NCBI GenBank assembly: GCA_041920415.1
Contig: JBHGYD010000014.1
Span: 1-64,000 of the forward strand
Source: JBHGYD01 sp041920415
GTDB taxonomy: Bacteria > Bacillota > Bacilli > Bacillales > Anoxybacillaceae
DNA: 64,000 bases
Direction of reading: 5' to 3'
Shown piece after piece: positions 7,689 through 16,310 of the stretch; position 1 is the first letter of the stretch, and every line of letters begins with the position of its first letter. The position numbers were made by a program, and so were the translations under genes. Under the pieces are notes generated by a model. That model did not search any database. It saw nothing but the letters and a program-made list of their open reading frames with translations, and was not told where the DNA came from.

Positions 7689-9293
7689 TTGAAGCAGTTG
7701 TTTGTTATTTTCATACTTTGTGTAAATATGTTTTTTGCCGTTTCATCCGTCAGTGCCCATGCTTATATTCGCTCTTCTTTTCCCGCGCAAAATCAACGTG
7801 TCGAAACACCTCCAACAGAAATAGTCGTTACGTTTACGGAAAAAATCGACACGAATGTAACTGTTGTAACTCTTAAAGATGAATCAGGGAATATCATTCC
7901 AACAAAGCAAAGAGGAGAAGATGATATAAGAATTATCTTGACCCCACTACAACCATTGAAAAAAGGAATCTATAAAGTTTCCTTTAATGCCCTTTCGTTG
8001 GATACCCATTTTTCCGATGGATCTTACGAATTTGGTGTCGGAACAGATGTTCAATTAAGCAAACCAGAGGATACGATCACATTTGGCCCAGATACAGATA
8101 GCGAGACGCCTTCTAGTAATACCGATGAAGCCAAACATACCCCTGTTCCAAAACATGACTCAGCTCTAAACCATAAACAAGAGACATCGAGTAAAACAAA
8201 TAAAAGTGTTACACAACCATTAGAAAAAACAACACCGAACGAAAGGAAAGCCGAAGTTCAAAAGGGCTCACAGACAGTTATAAAAAATCAAAACGAAAAA
8301 ACAGAAGAAAAACAAACCCAAACAGAAAAACAAATTCAAGTGGAAGAAAAGAATACGCTCAAAAAAGAAACAGAGAAAAAACAGAACACAAAAACAGAAA
8401 CGGCCTTAACTAGCGATAAAGAAACAGTGGCTTCTTTATCAGCGCCAAAAGCAAAGCAAGCGATTGCCACACATCCATCACACACGGATGTAATAAACCA
8501 ACATACAAAGTTTGTACGAATTCTTCATCTTATTTTCATTGTGTTGTTAGGAGCATTATTGTTTTATAACCGCGTGCTTATTGAACAAACAAAAAGACTT
8601 GTAAAAACGGAACGTTGGCTCGCTCTTGCTTGTATAGTGCTCGTACTAGGTTCAACATTATATTATTTATATGACATCGCTAGCTACACAGGAATACCTT
8701 TTGGAACAATCATCGTAAAAAACCCTTATGTTTTTTTATTCTTACGGATGATTCTGATCTCTTTAGTAGGAATTTTCGTTTTTGCATTCAGTAATCAAGT
8801 CGTCATAATCTTTATTCTTACAACGGTTGTTATTCTGACATTCCCACTGACTGGTCATGCTTGGAGCGCAACTCATCCAATTCCATATGTGCTATTGCAT
8901 ACGGCTCATATGATTGGAACGATCGTTTGGTTAAGCGGCTTAGCTGGATTCACGCTTTTAACATTATCCCATAAAAAAGTAGACCAGGGGCGCGGGATGG
9001 AACTATTGCGTCGTTTTTCTCCATATGCCCTTTACAGCTTTATTGTTGTTGGGGGATCGGGTATTATTTATGCGTTTTTCAAACTCTCTAGTATTACGGA
9101 TTTAGTGACAACAGTATACGGAAAATTGATTCTTGCGAAAAGTATCTTATTCGCTTTTATACTCATTTTAGCGATGTATCATCGTAACCAAATAAACAAG
9201 AGAAACAAAATCAAAACGACGGTAATCGTTGAATGTATCGTGATGCTCATAGTGGTGGTCATTGCGGGGATGCTTGCGACGACAGGGAGTTAG
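7689..9293 (+). CDS. CopC-CopD fusion copper protein (YcnJ type)
   Basis: Starting at TTG 7689 (GAAGGGGTG upstream) gives 534 residues with a signal peptide ending in SVSA and mature start HAYIRSSFPAQ, where the N-terminal His is a conserved copper ligand of CopC. CopC spans about 30-125. Residues about 130-280 are a hydrophilic linker rich in K, E, T and Q. From about 285 on, eight or so membrane spans form a CopD domain, including GHAWSATHPIPYVLLHTAHMIG, whose His residues are candidate ligands. In B. subtilis, YcnJ of the same layout takes part in copper acquisition. The partner YcnI and regulator YcnK are not visible here. The long linker is unusual. Confidence 0.8.
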   Translation: MKQLFVIFILCVNMFFAVSSVSAHAYIRSSFPAQNQRVETPPTEIVVTFTEKIDTNVTVVTLKDESGNIIPTKQRGEDDIRIILTPLQPLKKGIYKVSFNALSLDTHFSDGSYEFGVGTDVQLSKPEDTITFGPDTDSETPSSNTDEAKHTPVPKHDSALNHKQETSSKTNKSVTQPLEKTTPNERKAEVQKGSQTVIKNQNEKTEEKQTQTEKQIQVEEKNTLKKETEKKQNTKTETALTSDKETVASLSAPKAKQAIATHPSHTDVINQHTKFVRILHLIFIVLLGALLFYNRVLIEQTKRLVKTERWLALACIVLVLGSTLYYLYDIASYTGIPFGTIIVKNPYVFLFLRMILISLVGIFVFAFSNQVVIIFILTTVVILTFPLTGHAWSATHPIPYVLLHTAHMIGTIVWLSGLAGFTLLTLSHKKVDQGRGMELLRRFSPYALYSFIVVGGSGIIYAFFKLSSITDLVTTVYGKLILAKSILFAFILILAMYHRNQINKRNKIKTTVIVECIVMLIVVVIAGMLATTGS

Positions 9294-9532
9294 TCATTTA
9301 AGCTTTAAAATTTCTGTTCAGTTTTGCAAATGGCGAAGTGGACCATCCGATTTTATTCTCGGAATTACGGTAATGATCCGCTTTCATAAGGTGAAACCAT
9401 CCCCGTTCGGGGCGTGGCAGATACGCATCCTTTCTCTTAACTACTAGAAGGTACATCACTAAGTATCTTGTAACTGATTGTAGATGATTGTAGATGGGTG
9501 CCTGTGTCACCGCCCGAATTACGGTACCTAAC
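9294..9532 (+). other. Gene-free region with repeat fragment
   Basis: No gene seen. It holds a small hairpin (CATCCCCGTTCGGGGCGTG, 9401-9419) and a partial subfamily 1 repeat, GGGTGCCTGTGTCACCGCCC plus GAATTACGG (about 9495-9524), which resembles a fragment near 15168-15194. Confidence 0.5.
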
Positions 9533-9585
9533 AAATTATCAATTGATTATTTTTTATTGAATAAATTATCAATTGATTGTAAAAT
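9533..9585 (+). promoter_or_regulatory. Promoter and probable operator of the toxin-antitoxin operon
   Basis: AAATTATCAATTGATT occurs twice, at 9533-9548 and 9563-9578, each holding the 10-bp palindrome ATCAATTGAT (9538-9547, 9568-9577), exactly 30 bp apart. A sigma-A type promoter TTGAAT (9557-9562), 17 bases, TAAAAT (9580-9585) overlaps them: the second palindrome lies within the spacer. Thirty base pairs is about three helical turns, so two dimers would sit on one face. This fits autorepression by the HTH antitoxin; that binding is inferred. Confidence 0.6.
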
Positions 9586-9617
9586 ATATATAGCAGTTAG
9601 CAAAGGATGTGTTTTCG

Positions 9618-10016
9618 GTGAAAGAGGATTGGATTGAAAGCTTAGACGATGTTAATAATTTTATTAATAAAGTTAGAACCATTTTGTCTAGTCAGAATTA
9701 CCAATTAGATATCCAAATGATCAGAAAGGACGAAGATCCTCTTGATCCTTATACAACACAGAATACACTTCTAAGTTTGGGGTACGATGAGGAGGACGTA
9801 GTCAATGAGTTAATCACTTTAAAAGCAAGCGATTACTGTAAAACTGCTGTAGATCGTAAAAGACCCAGTAGTCCGCCATTCTGGTTTTTTGAAAAAAATA
9901 TAAATGGAAAAAGTGTCTACATCAAGTTTAAGATAAGAGATGAAAAAAATAAGAAAATTTTCTGTATGTCTTTTCATTTTGCTAAGTGGCCAATTACCGA
10001 TAAACCCTATGCTTAG
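9618..10016 (+). CDS. MqsR-family type II toxin (mRNA interferase-like)
   Basis: Predicted 132 residues from GTG 9618 (GTG 9609 is the alternative; AAAGGA at 9602-9607 is closer than usual to that one). The core resembles MqsR of the RelE-like fold: SLGYDEEDVVNEL...LKASDYCKT in the middle, then VYIKFKIRDE and the ending ...IFCMSFHFAKWP, which parallel LGLDFDGM...LSESDFYKS, VYLKITV and LIVSFKEK of E. coli MqsR. MqsR cleaves mRNA. The N-terminal 45 residues are longer than in E. coli. The downstream gene is its likely antitoxin; the toxin-first order is as in mqsRA. Confidence 0.65.
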   Translation: MKEDWIESLDDVNNFINKVRTILSSQNYQLDIQMIRKDEDPLDPYTTQNTLLSLGYDEEDVVNELITLKASDYCKTAVDRKRPSSPPFWFFEKNINGKSVYIKFKIRDEKNKKIFCMSFHFAKWPITDKPYA

Positions 10017-10106
10017 CGATTTTAGGCAGGTTATCTTTATTGGATATCCTGCCCATTATTTAAATTTTTGTTAGAAATAGTCATGTCCAATACTAGGGGT
10101 AAAAGG

Positions 10107-11147
10107 ATGATAAAAATGGCTGAACTTTTAAAAAAAATTCATTATAGTTGCCCATTTTGTGATGAAGAACATGAAATTTCTGTATTTAGAGAGAAAACAA
10201 AAGCTCTAGTTAATAATACTCCGGTCGAATATGAAGAAATTTACTATTATTGTCCAATTGAAGAAGATAAGTTTGTACCTAAAGAAATATTGAATCAAAA
10301 TTTATTAGCTGCTAAAGATAGCTATAGAGCTCTTAATGGGCTTCTTACTTCTCAAGAGATTAAAGATATACGTAACTCATACGGTTTGTCTCAAAAAGAA
10401 TTCGCTAATATGTTAGGATGGGGAGATGTAACTATTCAAAGATACGAAAAAAAATTGATTCAAGACGAAACGTATGACCAAAAAATAAGGGCTGTTAAAG
10501 ATAATCCAAAATTGGCTTTAGAAGAATTAGAAAAACATAAAGAAAAATTTGATAAGGCAAGATATGAAGAGATTAGAAAATTTATAAAAGAGTTAGTTAA
10601 GACGAAATCAATTAAGTACTTGAATAAAGAAATTATTGAGTCTATATATATTGATCATCAAGAAGAATCTGAATATAACGGTTATAAATTGTTGGATCTG
10701 GAGAAAGTGGAGAATATAGTAGCATTTTTTGCTCAACATAGTTCTAGATTATATAAAGTCAAATTAATGAAACTTCTTTGGTATGCTGATGCTTTATTCT
10801 TTAAAAAATATGGAGTGGGAATGTCCGGATTAGTTTATAAGCATTTACCATTAGGAGCTGTTCCAAAAGCACATGAAGAGATATTAAAATATGCACAATC
10901 TTCTATAAACATCATTGAAGAATATTTTGATGAAAAGATTGCTTATAAAATTTTACCTAAAGTGAATGTCGATTTATCAAAATTTACTGTAGAAGAAATA
11001 TCCGTTCTACAAAAGGTGTTGGAAAAGTTCGATAAAATGGGGAGTAGAGAAATTAGTGATTACATGCATGAAGAGTGGGCTTATCAAAAAACTGCCCAAG
11101 ATGAATTGATTCCATATAGTTTAGCACGAGAAATTCGTGACTTCTAA
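10107..11147 (+). CDS. MqsA-like zinc-motif/HTH antitoxin with SocA-like (Panacea) domain
   Basis: Predicted 346 residues; AGGGG lies 7 bases before ATG 10107, and ATG 10116 is also possible. Three parts are visible. First, an N-terminal zinc-motif-like region (YSCPFC near 13-18, YYYCPI near 47), with only three clear cysteines where MqsA has four. Second, an HTH of Xre type (about 80-130: SQKEFANMLGWGDVTIQRYEK). Third, a SocA-like/Panacea (DUF4065) domain (about 200-325: KLMKLLWYADALFFKKYG...SGLVYKHLPLGAVP). Panacea domains are known as exchangeable antitoxin modules. The HTH should bind the operator upstream of the toxin. The gene starts about 90 bases after the toxin and is followed by a strong terminator. 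Confidence 0.75.
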   Translation: MIKMAELLKKIHYSCPFCDEEHEISVFREKTKALVNNTPVEYEEIYYYCPIEEDKFVPKEILNQNLLAAKDSYRALNGLLTSQEIKDIRNSYGLSQKEFANMLGWGDVTIQRYEKKLIQDETYDQKIRAVKDNPKLALEELEKHKEKFDKARYEEIRKFIKELVKTKSIKYLNKEIIESIYIDHQEESEYNGYKLLDLEKVENIVAFFAQHSSRLYKVKLMKLLWYADALFFKKYGVGMSGLVYKHLPLGAVPKAHEEILKYAQSSINIIEEYFDEKIAYKILPKVNVDLSKFTVEEISVLQKVLEKFDKMGSREISDYMHEEWAYQKTAQDELIPYSLAREIRDF

Positions 11148-11150
11148 TTT

Positions 11151-11179
11151 AGACGGCAGTTTAAACTGCTGTCTTTTTT
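11151..11179 (+). terminator. Terminator of the toxin-antitoxin operon
   Basis: AGACGGCAG / CTGCTGTCT with a TTTAAA loop (one G-T pair), followed by TTTTTT, starts 4 bases after the stop codon. Confidence 0.9.
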
Positions 11180-11243
11180 AGGTTGCGTGCCAGGTACGTC
11201 TTCCAACAAGAAATAGAAGATAGCTACTCTTTTACATAGGAAA

Positions 11244-11273
11244 AGGATGTCTCATGAGTAGAGAGACATCCTT
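11244..11273. terminator. Bidirectional terminator
   Basis: AGGATGTCTC / GAGACATCCT around a 9-base loop, with T-runs on both strands. It lies directly after the stop of the leftward O-antigen-ligase gene. Upstream at about 11182-11200 is a degraded repeat head, TTGCGTGCCAGGTACGTC. Confidence 0.85.
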
Positions 11274-13238
11274 TTATTGAGGCAACCTTTCTATTTTGAT
11301 GAGAGACTGCTTCAATTCCTCTGTCACATGAAAATTCCGTTGGTTTTCCCGTTTTTCTTTTTGAATCGCTTGTTCAAGTTTGTTCGCTTTTTTATATAGC
11401 ATAATTGCTTTTTGTTTCCACTGATTTGCTTTCGCTATTTGATTATGTTTGTATGCCTCTTCTGCTCTTTTTGCATAAAATTGAGTTAAATATTCGTATT
11501 TTTCGATGTCGAAATGATCATTTTGTAAGGATTGTTCGTAATACTTCTCGGCTTTCTTTATGTCACCTTGCGCTTCTGCGGCTTTTCCCGCATAAAAGAA
11601 CAACAACGCGTGATTCGGTTCATAACGAAGCGCTCGTTTCAACAGCCTTTCTTCTTTTGCTGGCGGAAGCAGCTCGTTCTCTGCAACAAACAGCACGTAG
11701 TTCGTGTTCCAAACGTTTTTCTCCATCGCTTTTTCGATCCAAACAAGAGCTTCCTCTTTTGTGGAGGAGGCATATGCGGACTGATAAGCTTGTTCTGCTT
11801 GCATGAACCTAAACGATAAGCCGATTCCTCCGATGATGATCACAAAAAAGGCGATAACGGCTGTGATATGTTGGAAGGAATAAGGATTATTCCTTTCTTT
11901 TTCGTTGTATTGCATTCCAGAAATCGCAAGCAGAATAAGAGCAAATAACATGATCGGAAAGGAAAATGTAAAATCAATGGCCCCGTGCAATAAAAGGAAC
12001 AAATAAGCCGGAAATGCGGCGGCTTGTTGTTTCCATAGATGCCAGCCTGTTCGAATGATAAGAAAAAGAATATATAGAAATCCAATAATACCGATTTCAA
12101 GCCAGATGTTTAAGTAGCCGTTATGTAATTCGCTTGTTAAATAAGGGAATGACTGAACGCGATACATCAATAATTTCCACGCTTTTCCCCCAAGGCCTGT
12201 CCATGCAAAAGCATCCCATTCGCGCCACGCATCTTTCCAGTATAAGAACCGATCTGCCAGCGTTCCTGTACCAAATGAAAGACGATGCTGCAGGGATATT
12301 GGCAAAAGATGATATATCCGTCCTTTCCAATACAGATCGCTTGCTAACAAAACGGTAACGAGAAGCAGAGAAATCGGGATAAAATGTCTGCTTTGAACAG
12401 AAGGAAGTTTTTTAAGAATATGCTTATGCTGACTGAGCCATATGAGTAACATAAGACCAATCAAGACGATAACGGAAAGAAACGAAACTCGGATTTCTCC
12501 GCTGCTTGTTACGAATGCGTATACGATGGTTCCACCTAGAAATGAATAGATAGAAAGAATGAAGTAGGACAGATGTTGCTTTTTCTGAACGACATAAAAT
12601 GAAACGATCCATACAAACATAAACGTGAACCATGCTCCGCGAGACTCTGTTAATAAAAGCAACGTCCAAAGCGGTAAAATGAGCAGTTTGTGCCACAAAC
12701 TCATTCGCTGTTTTTCTTCTGTAACGGTATGAACGAGATGATACAATATCATCGCCGCAAGCAATGAAGCAAACGCATTCGGATATTGGAGAAATCCGCC
12801 AAGACGTTCACCAAGTCCGGATACTTTTTGCGAAAGCGATAAAATAAAATTCGGAAAAGGGATCACGTTCATTAGGATGAAGTAAGAGGTTGCCGTTATT
12901 GTCCAACTTATTGCCGCGATGACGATTGGCAGCTGATTGTGTTTATCGCTCATCAGAAAAAGTAACGTGCCAAAAGCGATGCATCCTGTCCAAACGAGAA
13001 TTTGATCAAATGTTCCTTGAACGGATTCAACACGAAACAGGAGTGGGAGTATGTAAAAAAACGGAATTGGGAACAACCAGACGGGCAAATCAATTTTTTG
13101 TCCGCGTATCATACGATATAATAAAACAATCCCCGCAGCTATAGAAATAGTCAGTACAAATGGGTATAAATGATCGGTGTTGTATAAGCCGAAAGCCAAA
13201 AGCCCCCACATAAAAAATACATAAACGACTAAAGCCAT
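11274..13238 (-). CDS. O-antigen ligase family membrane protein with C-terminal TPR region
   Basis: Predicted 654 residues. About twelve hydrophobic segments fill residues 1-470, with the family hallmark TESRGAW near 197-203 and a large extracellular loop (about 310-370: RLSFGTGTLADRFLYWKDAW...TGLGGKAW) as in WaaL/Wzy-type ligases. The C-terminal 180 residues are soluble, helical TPR-like (EEALVWIEKAM, AGKAAEAQGDIKKAEKYYEQSL). Such proteins join or polymerise lipid-linked glycans outside the membrane, or glycosylate proteins; the TPR region may hold partner proteins. The substrate cannot be told from sequence. It is a single-gene unit bounded by terminators. Confidence 0.8.
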   Translation of the reverse strand: MALVVYVFFMWGLLAFGLYNTDHLYPFVLTISIAAGIVLLYRMIRGQKIDLPVWLFPIPFFYILPLLFRVESVQGTFDQILVWTGCIAFGTLLFLMSDKHNQLPIVIAAISWTITATSYFILMNVIPFPNFILSLSQKVSGLGERLGGFLQYPNAFASLLAAMILYHLVHTVTEEKQRMSLWHKLLILPLWTLLLLTESRGAWFTFMFVWIVSFYVVQKKQHLSYFILSIYSFLGGTIVYAFVTSSGEIRVSFLSVIVLIGLMLLIWLSQHKHILKKLPSVQSRHFIPISLLLVTVLLASDLYWKGRIYHLLPISLQHRLSFGTGTLADRFLYWKDAWREWDAFAWTGLGGKAWKLLMYRVQSFPYLTSELHNGYLNIWLEIGIIGFLYILFLIIRTGWHLWKQQAAAFPAYLFLLLHGAIDFTFSFPIMLFALILLAISGMQYNEKERNNPYSFQHITAVIAFFVIIIGGIGLSFRFMQAEQAYQSAYASSTKEEALVWIEKAMEKNVWNTNYVLFVAENELLPPAKEERLLKRALRYEPNHALLFFYAGKAAEAQGDIKKAEKYYEQSLQNDHFDIEKYEYLTQFYAKRAEEAYKHNQIAKANQWKQKAIMLYKKANKLEQAIQKEKRENQRNFHVTEELKQSLIKIERLPQ

Positions 13239-13260
13239 TGTGATCTCCTTTCAATGTTAG

Positions 13261-13310
13261 CCGCATAAGAAAAAGAAACAACCTGGCCTGGCTGTTTCTT
13301 TTTGCGGCAT
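13261..13310. terminator. Terminator after the second propeller gene
   Basis: CCGCA...TGCGG encloses a second stem, AAAAAGAAACA / TGTTTCTTTTT, around a CCTGGCCTGG loop. It lies just after the stop of the leftward gene at 13324 and before the start of the next leftward gene. Confidence 0.75.
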
Positions 13311-13323
13311 GTATGAACATCGC

Positions 13324-14616
13324 CTAATATTTTAAGGCATACAATATTGTACGGTATTTTTTGCTTTTTTCAATATAGATGCTTTGCGTTACATATACTG
13401 TTTTTAATTTTGCATTTACTCCAGATAAACGGATATATCCTCCCTCTGTAAACGAATAGTTCGATAAGCTTTTTCCTGAATCGGAGTATAACTGTAGTCT
13501 TCCGTTGGTGAAATCGATTAGTGAAATCAGACCATTCATATAATAAAAATTATAATAATCTGATCGCGGAATGGTAGTTTTCCAGCTATATGCACCATTT
13601 GGCGTAATTTTTGCTAAGAAGCTTTCAGTATTCACCAATAATTCTCCATTAGATGTGAAAGCCTCGTTTTGTATATAGCTAGTTGCCTGGCCTGCTGAAG
13701 AACCTTTTATCATTTCAAACTTTGTGCGAATGTTACCGTTCGGTTCGACCTGATAAAAATACAATGGTGTGACGAAAAGGGTATTATTCTTGTATTCTGT
13801 TAATTCCCATACACTACCGATATTATCCAAAGCCCATTGGGTCTTTCCGTATTTATCAATCGAATATAATTTGGTAATGGAAAACTCTTCATTGTTATTT
13901 TCTTCTTGGTTATATCCACTATACTCAGCGCTTACATAAATATGGTTTTCTGTTACTTTTACAATTTGGAAATCTGAAATCCATTGTATTCTCGGATCAT
14001 TCATCGGTAAGCTTCTCTTCCATGCTAGTTTTCCTTTGTTTGTATATTTGATTACATCTTTACCATTAAAAACATACATAGAACCATCTTGTGAAAATTG
14101 AGTATACCCTTGCAGATCAGGAAAGATAGACAGCAGTTTGCCGTTTGGAGTTATCGTATAAATCTTGTCTTTGGCAAATAAACGTAAATATCCATTATCC
14201 GGTGTCATGTATGTTATTTTTTGTTTTAGGTTGTACGTCCACATTTTCTTCCCTGAAGGAGTGTAGGAAGTTACCGTGCCTTTTGAATAGTTCACTGCCA
14301 AGATTTGCGGATTCGATGGTGTGCCGCCGATTTCTACTCGTTCTTCTTTCACACTCCATGCTTTCGTTTTCTTTCCTTTAGAATCGATTGTCATGATGTC
14401 AGCGTGATACACGCCGTTCACGATATTATAGTTTCCGTATAGTAAAGATCCATCTTTTTGTACCATAGTGTCAAACAATGGTTGCCCTGTAAACTCTAAT
14501 TTCCATGCTTGGTTCGCTTTTTGTTCAGCTAATGCTTCTGGAGAAAATAGCCCCGACAGCGCCAAAAGCAAAGCGGCTGCAAACAATACGATTGGATTTT
14601 TCCTTAATTTTCTCAC
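13324..14616 (-). CDS. Secreted PQQ-like beta-propeller protein
   Basis: Predicted 430 residues with a signal peptide (basic MRKLRKN, hydrophobic core, cut near EALAEQ). The rest is made of propeller-like repeats with KDGSLLYGNY, TPSGKKMWTYN, TPNGKLLSIF, TNKGKLAWKRS and TPNGAYSWKTT, spaced by roughly 40-60 residues, as in PQQ-type repeats. There is no SLH or lipobox, so it is probably secreted or loosely wall-bound. No catalytic residues are recognised. It resembles the propeller half of the SLH protein at 2890. A GGGGGATACTG-type ribosome site precedes the ATG. Confidence 0.75.
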   Translation of the reverse strand: MRKLRKNPIVLFAAALLLALSGLFSPEALAEQKANQAWKLEFTGQPLFDTMVQKDGSLLYGNYNIVNGVYHADIMTIDSKGKKTKAWSVKEERVEIGGTPSNPQILAVNYSKGTVTSYTPSGKKMWTYNLKQKITYMTPDNGYLRLFAKDKIYTITPNGKLLSIFPDLQGYTQFSQDGSMYVFNGKDVIKYTNKGKLAWKRSLPMNDPRIQWISDFQIVKVTENHIYVSAEYSGYNQEENNNEEFSITKLYSIDKYGKTQWALDNIGSVWELTEYKNNTLFVTPLYFYQVEPNGNIRTKFEMIKGSSAGQATSYIQNEAFTSNGELLVNTESFLAKITPNGAYSWKTTIPRSDYYNFYYMNGLISLIDFTNGRLQLYSDSGKSLSNYSFTEGGYIRLSGVNAKLKTVYVTQSIYIEKSKKYRTILYALKY

Positions 14617-14935
14617 TAACAGTATCCCCCTAAATTTAAATTAATGGATTATTAAATAAATTTTACAAAATGATATAATTTTTGTAAATGTTATTTGTGG
14701 ATAAAAGATAGCATAAAGAATTTTTGGTAATGATTATGTTAAAACACGTGTGATCGTCTAAAGAATTATTATGTCAATGAGCGAAGAATTAGAAGATGTA
14801 TTTTAAGAGAAGAATTACAACCGGTTCGATAAAGAGTGGGATGCGTGCCAGTCACGGTCTGCATACACTACAAGAACATTGAGCATTTTTATAGGGAATC
14901 AATCGACTAGAGATGGAATAAAATTTTATGTAGAA

Positions 14936-14993
14936 AACGGTCGAGAAGACTCCCACTTCAACGAATCCTTATAAATGGGTAGGAGATGAATCT
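14936..14993 (+). mobile_element. IS200/IS605-type right-end relic (omega-RNA-like tail)
   Basis: GTCGAGAAGACTCCCACTTC followed by AAATGGGTAGGAGATGAATC. The GAGAAGACTCCCACTT...GGAGATGA pattern recurs, inverted, at 18187-18262, where the hairpin is complete. In IS200/IS605 elements this layout follows the tnpB gene and forms the 3' part of the guide (omega) RNA and the right end. No tnpA or tnpB remains here. Confidence 0.45.
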
Positions 14994-15024
14994 TTATATA
15001 ATTTTACAAAATTTGAATAAGATA

Positions 15025-15115
15025 GCGTGTCTTTGTATTGCGATTCGAAAAGCAAACAGTATAAAATTGGTTAAGGAGGGGAAATCAGGGTTAAAACCGA
15101 TCTGATTCCTTTTCT
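15025..15115 (+). repeat. Dispersed repeat, subfamily 2, ending in a hairpin
   Basis: GCGTGTCTTTGTATTGCGAT then TCGAAAAGCAAACAGTATAA and AATTGGTTAAGG, matching the copy at 6166-6262 across about 70 bases. It ends in AAATCAGG...TCTGATTCC with a T-rich tail. Confidence 0.65.
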
Positions 15116-15226
15116 CTTCACATCTTTTCATCTGGTTTGCGTATTGATCACTTAAAGCCAGGGATTGATGTCTGATGTCACCGCTCGTAATTACAAAAAT
15201 AAAGTTTTGGAAAAAGGTGGGGTGGA

Positions 15227-16147
15227 ATGTTTTTACGAACAGTCTTTTGCTCTTGTACTTTATTGCTAGTTTTTTTGCTATATACAGATAAGACGGATGC
15301 TAAAACGATCATAAACGCACCGTATATTCGGCAAATGCCAGAATTGCCGCGTGGCTGTGAAGTGACGTCTCTGGCGATGCTTCTCCAGCATGCGGGAGTG
15401 AAAGTCGATAAACTGACATTAGCGAAACAAGTAAAAAAAGTACCGTTTAAGCAAAATGGTTTGTACGGCAGCCCGTTCGAAGGGTTTGTCGGCGATATGT
15501 ACACGTTGAAAAAAAGCGGTTATGGGGTATATTATCCGCCTGTTTATGAGTTAGCCCAAAAATATATTCAAGATCGTGCTGTAAATTTATCGGGTCAAGA
15601 CATCAAGATAGTTTATCAATTTATCAATAATGGTGTTCCAGTTTGGGTAATTGTCAATACAAGATTTCAAAAATTGCCCTCCTCTGAGTTTCGAATTTGG
15701 AATACAAATAGAGGAAAACTTGCCATTACATATAGAGAACATTCTGTTCTTGTAACGGGGTATGACAATCAATATATTTATGTCAACGATCCTCTTTATT
15801 CTCGAAAAAACCGCGTGGTAAGTCGGAAAAATTTTGAGGCCGCATGGGTGCAAATGGGCAAGCAAGCGATCAGTTATTTGCCGAAGCCGAATTGGGTGAA
15901 AGAGTTGAAGGCTGGGCAAATCGGGAAGCTTACCATTTTAAAGCCTATTCAATTACGAAGAAAAAACGAAGCAGGCCAGCTTGAGTTCGTCCGAACGCTT
16001 CGGCCTTATGAAGCGTATCGAGTTTACAGCTATAGCCAAGCCGACGGAATGTATCAAGTAGGAAACAATCTTTATGTAAAACATGTTCAGGGATACGTTA
16101 AGTATGAAACGCCGCCGAAAGAACTGTTGAAGGCAAAAACGAATTAG
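15227..16147 (+). CDS. Secreted C39-like papain-fold peptidase
   Basis: Predicted 306 residues with a signal peptide (about 1-25, cut near TDAK). The papain-like core is clear: the catalytic Cys in ELPRGCEVTSLAML (about 44), His in YREHSVLVTGYD (about 180) and Asp in VNDPLY (about 194). This is the Peptidase_C39_2 type found as YvpB-like proteins in Bacillus. The C-terminal 85 residues (KPIQLRRKNEAG...GYVKYE) look like an SH3-like wall-binding unit similar to those in the next gene. Substrate unknown. The same-strand neighbour is a secreted carboxypeptidase, and the two may work together on peptides or wall stems. Confidence 0.75.
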   Translation: MFLRTVFCSCTLLLVFLLYTDKTDAKTIINAPYIRQMPELPRGCEVTSLAMLLQHAGVKVDKLTLAKQVKKVPFKQNGLYGSPFEGFVGDMYTLKKSGYGVYYPPVYELAQKYIQDRAVNLSGQDIKIVYQFINNGVPVWVIVNTRFQKLPSSEFRIWNTNRGKLAITYREHSVLVTGYDNQYIYVNDPLYSRKNRVVSRKNFEAAWVQMGKQAISYLPKPNWVKELKAGQIGKLTILKPIQLRRKNEAGQLEFVRTLRPYEAYRVYSYSQADGMYQVGNNLYVKHVQGYVKYETPPKELLKAKTN

Positions 16148-16310
16148 CCTATAGAGAATCGTCAACAAAGATACCGTTATGAAACAGATTTTTCACAACA
16201 TGCTTGTTAAACAATTATGAATAGAAAAAAATATTTCCCTCATTTGTTTTTTTCCTTATAATAATAGAATTAGAGATAAATAGAAATATTGATAAAGGTT
16301 GGAGAGGGAA

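Larger units (their letters stand above)
14617..15226 (+). other. Gene-free region with IS relic and repeats
   Basis: No gene is supported. Contents: a degraded repeat head GATGCGTGCCAGTCACGG (14839-14856); an IS200/IS605 right-end relic at 14936 (separate entry); a subfamily 2 repeat (15025-15115); and a fragment TGATGTCACCGCTCGTAATTAC (about 15173-15194), related to 9500-9523. The ribosome site GGTGGGGTGG of the next gene closes the region. Confidence 0.5.

Noticed and set aside
11405..12358. Rightward open frames within the O-antigen ligase gene
   Set aside because: Antisense to a clear membrane protein with TPR; no start signals.
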